From Sipunculus nudus (Eukaryota; Annelida; Sipuncula; Golfingiida; Sipunculidae), in assembly GCA_026874595.1 (NCBI GenBank), contig CM049317.1:47208401-47272400 (forward strand): DNA of 64,000 nt, read 5' to 3'. Each line of letters starts with the position of its first letter. Position 1 is the stretch's first letter. The notes below the pieces were generated by a model. That model saw nothing but the letters and a program-made list of their open reading frames with translations. It did no database searches and was not told where the DNA came from. A program made the translations under genes and the position numbers. This document shows, in pieces, positions 22,851 through 34,000 of the stretch.

Positions 22851-24510
22851 GTTGAAACTTATACACTCTTCAAGGCCTAATTAATGTATTAGCAGAGGTG
22901 TCTGAGAGAATAGGAACGAGTTTTATTCCTCTCAGACATTTGGAAGGACTATCGGTTACATGCCCAACGTATGTCTTTGACCCGTTCACACAAGCAGCTT
23001 TTTGCATGGAGACTGGTTTCGGCTCACACAAGTCTGTAGTGTAAAGCTGGTATGCCAAGGCAGCTTAAACTCTGCTGACATGAAATAGCTGCAGAGCTCT
23101 AAGCAGATCAGTTATGCTGTATCATGCAGTGCAGCAGATAATGCTTTATAAACCTTGCATTCATCACAATCACTGTTAACGTTTATACATGAACTGCATG
23201 TGGCCTAGCTTTCTCTAAGTAAGGACGAGGGAAACCTCACCGATTTTACTGGTGATGCCTATGTGATAGGTTAAATATTTTGCAGGGGGAATTTCACAGA
23301 GGTAACACAGCCTGGTGGCATAACCTGACGGGCAACCGCGGTTTCTTGCAGCGGTTATTGAGCGAATAATTGAGCACAGCGTAACCGCTGCTTATGGAGT
23401 GTACGGGTCCTCCGGTCCCCCCCCCCCCCCCCCCATTTAAACACTACCGTACGCTACCATCCGAGCCATGGAGAGTACATCGTATTAGTGATTATAACCA
23501 TGTAAAATAAATAAAGTATATATAGTTTATATTAAGTATAGGCCTGAAAAGCATACTTTCAATGTTGGGTGTTACGGCCTTGTAGAAGCAGCATTGACAA
23601 ATATTGAATCAATTTATGTTTATTGTTATATCCTCATCCCGTTCACTATTGAAATTCGTATATTTAGTGATGGATTTGTGTATTTGCCCAATTCAGATAA
23701 AATTGCCGCTTATAATGAAACAATGTCAGATCTATAATCACCATGCATGAGAAAAAATGGTTGCGCTTCCCCCCCCCCCCCCCCACCCCACCCATCAATA
23801 AGTCACAGCTAGGGTCCTCCAAAAATGTTGTCGTTGATCAGTCAAGATAAAATTGTAAATATAAATAGAAAATGATTATAATAAACCTTTAGAAATAAAT
23901 TATTAATGTATATACGCACTTTTATTAATATTGCTCTGATCAATACCATTTTATAATTTTTCTTTCACAACATCTAGCAAATGGTTTAATTATATATTAT
24001 AAGTTTTGAAATTTGGAGATCGGAACAGCACAAACTGTTTCACATATTATTAATATTAATATTTTATATCACATTTCACATTTACAATACAATGTTCAAT
24101 AAATGAATTTAAAAGAATATAAAGTGAAGTTGTACAATGTAGTCATACAATGTCTTTAACTAGGAAGATGTGATCATAGACATATAAAAAGATTTCTGTA
24201 AGATTTCTGTTCATTTATGCACCGTCCCCACCCACTACCTCACGCGTTTTAGCAAGTTTGTTTACTGTTGAAATCTTGGTGCATGCATGCGTGCACGCGT
24301 TTTAGTAACAACCACGGATCACAAAGCGACGGCCAGGCGAACAGCACTGTGTATTGTCAGATCGGAATCCCCGGCTCACCTAGCAAACCTTTATAATCAG
24401 ACACGTAGGTGTATATGGAATAAGCTGACAATGTAATTGTGTTGCTTAATATGAGATCATACTCTTAATTGGGCAGTTGTTCAGAATCCGGCCTTAATGA
24501 TCGCGGAGGC
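22851..24510. other. Non-genic stretch with poly(C) tracts
   Basis: No gene seen. C-runs of 16-18 lie at 23417-23434 and 23769-23784. The rest is unremarkable AT-rich DNA. Confidence 0.65.
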
Positions 24511-24517
24511 GAAACGA

Positions 24518-24860
24518 GTGTCGCATAAAATATTGTTTCCTTACAAAAGCCGATACATCATATTTGACAGAGAGCGTATTTCATTTTGCTTATACCTGGA
24601 GTTTATTATATTAGAAGAGGAGCGGTCCGGGGAACCTATGGCCAGAACTATAGAAACCGGGCTGCAGCCATTTGCCGGTACCATATGCACAACGGGTGTC
24701 GCATAGTAAATTGTTTTCTGACAAAGGCCGATACATATTATTTTCCGGAGTATTCCCGTATTTAATTTTGCTCATAACTGGAGTCTATTATATTAGAGCA
24801 GGAGGGGTCCGGGGAACAGGGGTTCCCCGTCTGAATGGGGGTGTGGCGCCCCCACCTTAA
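24518..24860 (+). repeat. 178-bp direct duplication with GC-rich end
   Basis: GTGTCGCATA..TTGTTT..ACAAA.GCCGATACAT starts at 24518 and again at 24696. Both units end GGTCCGGGGAAC. The second runs into GGGGGTGTGGCGCCCCCACC, a GC-rich hairpin at about 24838-24857. Confidence 0.75.
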
Positions 24861-24959
24861 GCTTAATTCTCCTGTTCAAATAGTAAATGGTTCCCCATTT
24901 TTGCAATAGATGGCGCTTCAATCGCAGATATTAATGAACAGAACTCGCTCTTGCTGGTA

Positions 24960-25290
24960 TCTCGTCTTCACAGCTCTCTTAGTATAACATGTAGGGCTCC
25001 TGGACTAGAGATTGAAGGTTCAATTCCCGATTCAGGCCACTTCTGATGTTTAATAGCTGTTATGATAGAAGAGTTGATATGAGTGTAGGGACATCTACAG
25101 GGAAAAGTACGAGTTAAAATTGGGAAAGAGAGGAGACAGTTTTATTTATATTTTCATGTTCCTCAATAGAAGTGAAGCCCACGTTCTATAATGGCTCCAA
25201 ACTAGGTAACTCCGCCCCCACATTTACACTAAATTCTGCTGTTCTAATATAAAATGGTTCCCCATTTATGTGATAGATGGCGCTTCACTC
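24960..25290 (+). mobile_element. tRNA-derived SINE-like repeat, copy 1
   Basis: The head CTCGTCTTCACAGCTC has an A-box-like CAGCTCTCTTAG (24971). A perfect B-box GGTTCAATTCC lies at 25017-25027, about 46 bases downstream, as in tRNA-derived pol III promoters. It is not a functional tRNA: no acceptor stem pairs. A TAGATGGCGCTTCA..AATGGTTCCCCATTT block occurs both upstream (24880-24922) and downstream (25240-25290). Confidence 0.6.
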
Positions 25291-25789
25291 AGAGCTGTAT
25301 AGTCCGTCCCAAAACCTCTGTCCGTATGTTTTTTCGCAATAATTATTTTAAGAATATTCTTTAAAAAATGGCCCATGGCCTAAGGTAGATATACAGATAT
25401 TCAGCCAATTTTTTGTAAAGTAGTTATTTATCATGTAAAACATATTTACTTTGTGACTCTTTTGCTTTATTTATGCTGAAATAACGTGGATGGCATCTTC
25501 CCGTCACTGCTGGATGGTTCATTCCTCTGTGGTACACTTTCCATGTCTATGGCTGCATTTGGTATTTGTTAGACAACAGTGCCGTCACAAAGATGTCCTG
25601 GTGATCAGTCACACGTCACCTTCAGTTGACTGACGTCATGATTTTGACTGATTTGTTTATTCTCAGTTCTCAGGCAAGGAATAAGTCGTAAAAGCTGTAG
25701 CTTGTTTTGTCATATTTTGGATTATTTGTCTCATACAAAATCAAAGCAAGGTGAGGCATTACTTTTTACGCAGGTAGTCGGCAGAATAG

Positions 25790-25890
25790 CCCCCCCCCCC
25801 CCCCCCCCCCCCGTATCTCGTCTTCACAGCTCAGTTAGTAGTGTGGAAGGCTCCTGGTCTAAAGATCGTCGGTTCAATATCGATTCAGGT
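25790..25890 (+). mobile_element. tRNA-derived SINE-like repeat, copy 2, next to poly(C)
   Basis: A 23-base C run (25790-25812) abuts GTATCTCGTCTTCACAGCTCAGTTAG-like sequence (25813 on), homologous to copy 1. The B-box is GGTTCAATATC at 25871-25881, one or two changes from consensus. Confidence 0.55.
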
Positions 25891-27890
25891 GACTTCGGAT
25901 ATTCACTGGTAGTTCATGTTAGAATAGGCACAGGCCCTTAAAATCACTATTAAACATGTCAAAATGACCCCTATAAGACTATATAGCCTTATGCTACACT
26001 TAATATATAGCCAGATTTAATCGGATATCAATGAGGTCATCAAGTGCACCTGTTCGACTGTTCTTCTCTGTCCCTTCTAAACTCGCTGACATGCCCCTGG
26101 TTAAAAGGTCAGTAAATGTTTAAAAATGATGATCCAAGTTTAATTTTAGTCCGATAAAATTGGGCTAAGTAATATAAAGACAAAAGCTATGAAACGACAT
26201 ACGGAGGACCCTGCAGGATTTCAGCCAGAAAAAAAATAATAGGTACAAAGTCACAAGCACGAGGGGATGGGTGTGGAAAGGGGGGGAAGTTTCCCCCTTT
26301 CATGGTGTGAGAAAATTTTGATGATCAGACATAAAAATGGTATGTTTCGGTGAGGTCTGAGGCTTTGATCAGTTAGAAATGAATATGATTTTCTTAATAC
26401 CATTTTGACAGGTGGTTTACATTATTTCATTGATGGTCCTTCATTATGTTAAATATTACTTGGTATAAAAAGGTTATTCTGTGACCATGTTTTGGGTACA
26501 TTTCTTTACCCTAGCATTTTATTTTGGTACATAATTTTACCCATTCACCCTTCTGGCAGAAACCCTGACTCCTGAGTGACCTGCTGTATAAACTATTCAT
26601 TTCTAACCCACCGACAGCATGGCACAAACTTATCTCTTGCATGCACACAAAATTAAACCAAATGGTTCCATTTGACGCAGAACTAACATTACGGTTCCTG
26701 GCTGCCCATATTTAGCTGTTTAATCAGGCTGAGCTGACAGTCGACAAATCAGTGGCACTCTCACTGGTCGGATATAAATAACAATCCCACGATGGTGCTT
26801 GGATGCTGCTTGGGCCACAATGAGTTGCATAGAGAGGCAGATCGCAAAACACTGTATGTTAATAGGGCACGTTGTGGTATCGCTGGACCTATGAATCTAA
26901 AATTTTGCCTACAGTTAGATGTGCCTAAAATCTCCTTCAATACCGAAAATTGGGTCACTAGGACTTCATTCCTTCAAGATATTAAGGAAAACCTCAATTT
27001 TCCATTAAAAACCCACTGTTACACTTCAGGGCTGCCTAATATATAAAACCATGGATCTGTTTTTGATCATATTTCATATACATATTCATCTGTATATTTT
27101 CTATATACATACAAGAAATTATATCAGTATTCTGTAATTTTTCTAAGTTATGGGCTGGAACATTTTGCACTGTAAAAAATCAGGAAATATATTTACTCAT
27201 TAATCATGAGAATTTACTGCAGCTAGAGACTTTTTTTTTGGGATATAACTCAGTTTAATCAAGATTCAATTGTATAATGAAAGTTGGATCTGAATTTTGA
27301 AAATGTTTGAAGTTATTAGTATAAATATAAAATCTGTACCTTAAATTTTGCCCAAATTTTACCATGGCATGTTTTTCCCCTGTAACTGCTGTGGAATTAA
27401 TTTTCACAGCATGTTTTAATAAGCATTTCATCTGTTTACATAAAAAGTTTGAAACCAGTTGATCAAAAACTGTAGATTTAATTCAAGCACCATGTCAAGT
27501 ATTGTTTACATCAAGCTAGTGTTATGCAGTTAGCTAGAGCTCAGCTCCCCAGCTTGCCCTGCCAGCTCTCAGCTCCCAAAATTTGGCTTATACAGTTAGA
27601 TTTCCTTAAAATCCCCTACCATGCCAAGAATACGCCACAGTGGCAGGCAGTTAACAAACGGCTAAGGGTAGATTTTTACGACATCCAGGGTGAACGTTGC
27701 AAACACTTTACAAAACTTAACCCTCATTTTAACAACTATGACCAATTCTCACACACACATTGACATTAGGTCAATTGATTCCTTCTGAACTTCCACACAA
27801 TAGTAGATTTAAATATCCCCACCGGACCACTCATTAATATAATGTATTTATTCACATTTCTGTATAATGAGCAATTGGTCACTTTTTGTT
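25891..27890. other. Upstream region of PDCL with dispersed repeat
   Basis: No gene seen. 26870-27170 is shared with 54030-54290 (for example TACCGAAAATTGGGTCACTA and AACCCACTGTTACACTTC blocks), marking one dispersed family. 26275-26305 holds a GGGGGGAAGTTTCCCCC palindrome. The PDCL transcription start and first non-coding exon must lie here but cannot be placed. Confidence 0.55.
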
Positions 27891-27908
27891 TTGACCATTA
27901 GTTACAAG

Positions 27909-28076
27909 ATGGCAGGATCCCTGAGTATGGATGATAAGCTGCTGGGAGAGAAGACGCATTATTACTGCAGCAGCAGCGAGGAGAGTGATGGGGATGAGGA
28001 AGATGGGGACCAGCAGCAGCAGCTCTCTGGAGCCACTCCCCCAGAAGTGACAGACTACTCAGGTCACTGCACTAAT
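27909..28076 (+). CDS. PDCL: PDCL coding exon 1
   Basis: Residues 1-56, phase 0. Start context is AAGATGG. Acidic and Ser-rich, with a short QQQQ run from CAG repeats. Donor GTAAGA at 28077. Confidence 0.95.
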
Positions 28077-31000
28077 GTAAGAACATCTCATTATACTCAA
28101 TAATCAGTCAAAAGGCCAAGTTCTCCCTGAAATGACCAGTAGTCGGGTCACTGCACTAATGTTACAAGAACATCATGTAGTACTCTGTAATTGACCAAAA
28201 GGCCAAGTTCTTCCTGAAAGGAACTATACTAATATAAGAACATCCCATGAAACTCGGTAATCAGCCAAAAAGCCTTTAAGTTAGTTCAGCTCTAATACAG
28301 ATCTGTTAATGTTTTATGTCTGTATATTGTTCTTATTACAGATACTAGTATGTACCTAAATATATTGAAATATTAATTTCTTGCTCAAAGTACACAGTAA
28401 TTAGCAAAACAAAAACCCCAATGGTGTTGCATTGCAAGTTTCAGTGCAGATCTATGAATATTATTGTATTATTGTAGGCCAGTCCTCTGACATCATATAT
28501 TGGGAGTCCTGTCCTTTTAAGTAAACAAATTTCTATAATATAATTTTTATAAACAGACTGGCCCCAAAGGTGTTATACAGGACTGGAGAAGGTTCAAACA
28601 GCTTGAAACAGAGAAGAGGGGTGAAGCAGAACGGGAGAAACTGGAGCTGATGAAGAAACTCTCCATCAGCTGTAGATCATATGTAAGTTGTAAAGCACTG
28701 TACTCTGTAATGTATAAAGTAATATGAGTGTAACTCATCCTTCAGCTGTAGTTCATATGTAAGTTGTAAAGCACTGTACCCTGTAATATATAAAGTAGTA
28801 TGAGTGTAACTTAGTGAAATTCTTCAGCTGTAGATCATATGTAAGTTGTAAAGCACTTTACTCTGTAATGTATAAAGTAATATGAGTGTAACTGAGTGAA
28901 ATCCTTCAGCTGTAGATCATATGTAAGTTGTAAAGCACTGAGCCCTGTAATATATAAAGTAGTAGGAGTGTAACTTAGTGAAATCCTTCAGCTGTAGATC
29001 ATATGTAAGTTGTAAAGCACTGAGCCCTGTAATATATAAAGTAGTATGAGTGTAACTTAGTGAACTCCTTCAGCTGTAGATCATATGTAAGTAGTAAAGC
29101 ACTGTACCCTGTAATATATAAAGTAGTATGAGTGTAACTTAGTGAAATTCTTCAGCTGTAGATCAAATGTAAGTTGTAAAGCACTTTACTCTGTAATGTA
29201 TAAAGTAATATGAGTTTTACTCTGTAATGTATAAAGTAATATGAGTGTAACTGAGTGAAATCCTTCAGCTGTAGATCATATGTAAGTTGTAAAGCACTGA
29301 GCCCTGTAATATATAAAGTAGTATGAGTGTAACTTAGTGAACTCCTTCAGCTGTAGATCATATGTAAGTTGACAGCACTGAGCCCTGTAATATATAAAGT
29401 AGTAGGAGTGTAACTGAGTGAAATCCTTCAGCTGTAGATCATATGTAAGTTGTAAAGCACTGTACCCTGTAATATATAAAGTAGTAGGAGTGTAACTGAG
29501 TGAAATCCTTCAGCTGTAGATCATATGTAAGTTGTAAAGCACTGAGCCCTGTAATATATAAAGTAGTAGGAGTGTAACTGAGTGAAATCCTTTAGCTGTA
29601 GATCATATGTAAGTTGTAAAGCACTGTACCCTGTAATATATAAAGTAGTATGAGTGTAACTTAGTGAAATCCTTCAGCTGTAGATCATATGTAAGTTGTA
29701 AAGCACTGTACCCTGTAATATATAAAGTAGTAGGAGTGTAACTTAGTGAAATCCTTCAGCTGTAGATCATATGTAAGTTGTAAAGCACTGTACCCTGTAA
29801 TATATAAAGTAGTAGGAGTGTAACTTACTGAAATCCTTCAGCTGTAGATCATATGTAAGTTGTAAAGCACTGAGCCCTGTAATATATAAAGTAGTAGGAG
29901 TGTAACCTAGTGAAATCTTTCAGCTGTAGATCATATGTAAGTAGTAAAGCACTGTACCCTGTAATATATAAAGTAGTATGAGTGTAACTTAGTGAAATCC
30001 TTCAGCTGAAGATCATATGTAAGTTGTAAAGCACTGTACCTTGTAATATATAAAGTAGTAGGAGTATAACTTAGTGAAATCCTTCAGCTGTAGATCATAT
30101 GTAAGTTGTAAAGCACTGTACCCTGTAATATATAAAGTAGTAGGAGTGTAACTTAGTGAAATCCTTCAGCTGTAGATCATATGTAAGTTGTAAAGCAATG
30201 AGCCCTGTAATATATAAAGTAGTAGGAGTGTAACTTAGTGAAATCCTTCAGCTGTAGATCATATGTAAGTTGTAAAGCACTGAGCCCTGTAATATATAAA
30301 GTAGTAGGAGTGTAACCTAGTGAAATCCTTCAGCTGTAGATCATATGTAAGTAGTAAAGCACTGTACCATGTAATATATAAAGTAGTAGGAGTGTAACTT
30401 AGTGAAATCCTTCAGCTGTAGATCATATGTAAGTTGTAAAGCACTGTACCCTGTAATATATAAAGTAGTAGGAGTGTAACTTAGTGAAATCCTTCAGCTG
30501 TAGATAATATGTAAGTTGTAAAGCACTGAGCCCTGTAATATATAAAGAAGTAGGAGTGTAACCTAGTGAAATCCTTCAGCTGTAGATCATATGTAAGTTG
30601 TAAAGCACTGTACCCTGTAATATATAAAGTAGTATGAGTGTAACTTAGTGAAATTCTTCAGCTGTAGATCATATGTAATTTGTAAAGCACTTTACTCTGT
30701 AATGTATAAAGTAATATGAGTGTAACTGAGTGAAATCCTTCAGCTGTAGATCATATGTAAGTTGTAAACCACTGAGTCCTGTAATATATAAAGTAGTAGG
30801 AGTGTAACTTAGTGAAATCCTTCAGCTGTAGATCATATGTAAGTTGTAAAGCACTGAGCCCTGTAATATATAAAGTAGTATGAGTGTAACTTAGTGAACT
30901 CCTTCAGCTGTAGATCATATGTAAGTAGTAAAGCACTGTACCCTGTAATATATAAAGTAGTATGAGTGTAACTTAGTGAAATTCTTCAGCTGTAGATCAA

Positions 31001-34000
31001 ATGTAAGTTGTAAAGCACTTTACTCTGTAATGTATAAAGTAATATGAGTTTTACTCTGTAATGTATAAAGTAATATGAGTGTAACTGAGTGAAATCCTTC
31101 AGCTGTAGATCATATGTAAGTTGTAAAGCACTGAGCCCTGTAATATGTAAAGTAGTATGAGTGTAACTTAGTGAACTCCTTCAGCTGTAGATCATTTGTA
31201 AGTTGACAGCACTGAGCCCTGTAATATATAAAGTAGTAGGAGTGTAACTGAGTGAAATCCTTCAGCTGTAGATCATATGTAAGTTGTAAAGCACTGTACC
31301 CTGTAATATATAAAGTAGTAGGAGTGTAACTGAGTGAAATCCTTCAGCTGTAGATCATATGTAAGTTGTAAAGCACTGAGCCCTGTAATATATAAAGTAG
31401 TAGGAGTGTAACTGAGTGAAATCCTTTAGCTGTAGATCATATGTAAGTTGTAAAGCACGGTACCCTGTAATATATAAAGTAGTATGAGTGTAACTTAGTG
31501 AAATCCTTCAGCTGTAGATCATATGTAAGTTGTAAAGCACTGAGCCCTGTAATATAAAAAGTAGTAGGAGTGTAACCTAGTGAATTCCTTCAGCTGTAGA
31601 TCATATGTAAGTAGTAAAGCACTGTACCCTGTAATATATAAAGTAGTAGGAGTGTAACTGAGTGAAATCCTTCAGCTGTAGATCATATGTAAGTTGTAAA
31701 GCACTGTACCCTGTAATATATAAAGTAGTAGGAGTGAAACTTAGTGAAATCCTTCAGCTGTAGATCATATGTAAGTTGTAAAGCACTGAGCCCTGTAATT
31801 TATAAAGTAGTAGGAGTGTAACCTAGTGAAATCTTTCAGCTGTAGATCATATGTAAGTTGTAAAGCACTGTACCCTGTAATATATAAAGTAGTAGGAGTG
31901 TAACTTAGTGAAATCCTTCAGCTGTAGATCATATGTAAGTTGTAAAGCACTGAGCCCTGTAATATATAAAGTAGTAGGAGTGTTACTTAGTGAAATCCTT
32001 CAGCTGTAGATCATATGTAAGTTGTAAAGCACTGAGCCCTGTAATATATAAAGTAGTATGAGTGTAACTTAGTGAACTCCTTCAGCTGTAGATCATATGT
32101 AAGTAGTAAAGCACTGTACCCTGTATTATATAAAGTAGTATGAGTGTAACTTAGTGAAATCCTTCAGCTGTAGATCATATGTAAGTTGTAAAGCACTTTA
32201 CTCTGTAATGTATAAAGAAATATGAGTGTAACTGAGTGAAATCCTTCAGCTGTAGATCATATGTAAGTTGTAAAGCACTGAGCCCTGTAATATATAAAGT
32301 AGTATGAGTGTAACTTAGTGAAATCCTTCAGCTGTAGATCATATGTAAGTTGACAGCACTGAGCCCTGTAATATATAAAGTAGTAGGAGTGAAACTGAGT
32401 GAAATCCTTCAGCTGTAGATCATATGTAAGTTGTAAAGCACTGAGCCCTGTATTATATAAAGTAGTATGAGTGTAACCTAGTGAAATCCTTCAGCTGTAG
32501 ATCATATGTAAGTTGTAAAGCACTGAGCCCTGTAATATATAAAGTAGTATGAGTGTAACTTAGTGAACTCCTTTAGCTGTAGATCATATGTAAGTTGTAC
32601 AGGCTTATACTCTGTGCAGAGGTGTCAATATGGGGAAGGGATGGGGTAGAAAGGGGGTATGGTCAATGTATCAGATCCGCCCTGCTGTTCAGATAATATT
32701 ATTTATATATTGAAAATGAAATATATAAAATATTAGAATTTTAGAGTTTCATTCCATTTCTGAGTTCACAATGAAATATTATATATCTAAACCTGATCTT
32801 AACAGTCTTTATTTTCAGTGCTACAAAAAATAGTGGTGTAACTGAAAATGAAACACTTTATAGGGAAAGATGTTGATCGTGTGTGAGTTGTAATATTACA
32901 TTCTCTGCAGTACATACAAATAAAAAGTGTGACTAATAGATGTGCTCGTTATCAGTGGCAGATACATTCTACATGTTAACTATAAAAAATAACATTACAG
33001 ATAGAGAAACTGATTTATTTGAGGTCCTGTTCACATAATTATAGATCTGTCATAGTATACTGTTAAAGGATTATGACAAGAAATAGGCAAAAAATGCAAA
33101 CATTTGTGTTTTCAGCTGAATGAAGAAGAGGAAAAAGATAAAGATGAAAAGTTCCTTGAAAGTTTGGATGAAGACCTGTTAGAGGATGATTTTCTAAAAG
33201 AATACAGGGAAAGAAGGTTGGAAGAAATGAGGAGGGCTTTTGAGAGCATGTAAGCTAATAAATACTGTCATAATACTGTATATTTGTATGTTATAGAAGG
33301 AAGGGAGAAGGTCACTTGGACTTAATTGTGTGCCCTAGAATCTAATAATTTATTATTTTTTTAAGGTATTAATTTATTAGTCGGTTTATTAGCTTGTTAT
33401 TGTGCTGTCCAGTCATTTGCTGATCAGGTCTTTTGGAATGGTCCAGTCATTTTTGGCTGGAACAGAGTTTGCCTTTGACCCAGGTAAGGCCTATTTTTAC
33501 CCAAGTTTTACCTGTGTTTTACCCTGGTTTTGCCCAGCATATTACCCAAGCTTTTCTCATGTTTATTTTCATTTATCTATTTTTATATGCCCCTCTTATA
33601 AAGGGAATATTATGGTATACCCACTGTCTGTCTGTCCAGCCGTCCGTCCGTTAACTTTTAGTAACTCTGTGATAACTTGCCAGAGTTTAAATGGATTTTC
33701 GTGAAACTCACCATAAGTACTTACCAACAGATTATTTCACCCAAGAATAATTATGGGCAACCTCAACACATATTTAATAAGGTCAGGGATCACTTAGCTG
33801 CTTTGTGATGTCACCACAGTAACTTACCAAGAATATAAAGGATTTTGATAAAACTCATCAAAAATGTTCATCAATAAAATATCTCTGCTAAGTTTGAATT
33901 CCAGCAAAATCCATGCTTATTGAATGAGGTCAAAGGTCACTGCATTTTGGAGGCACCTTGGTGACTTGCCAAAAAAATCGTATGGATTTGCATGAAACTC

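Noticed and set aside
24960-25030. True tRNA gene
   Set aside because: Good B-box but no cloverleaf: the acceptor and anticodon stems do not pair. It resembles a repeat copied at 25813.
27867-27908. Upstream in-frame ATG as PDCL start
   Set aside because: It adds 14 residues (SNWSLFVLTISYK) unlike the family and lies in a pyrimidine-rich stretch ending in an AG acceptor at 27900-27901.
28661-32598. CRISPR-like appearance of regularly spaced repeats
   Set aside because: The whole unit repeats, so there are no unique spacers. The host is a eukaryote with introns.
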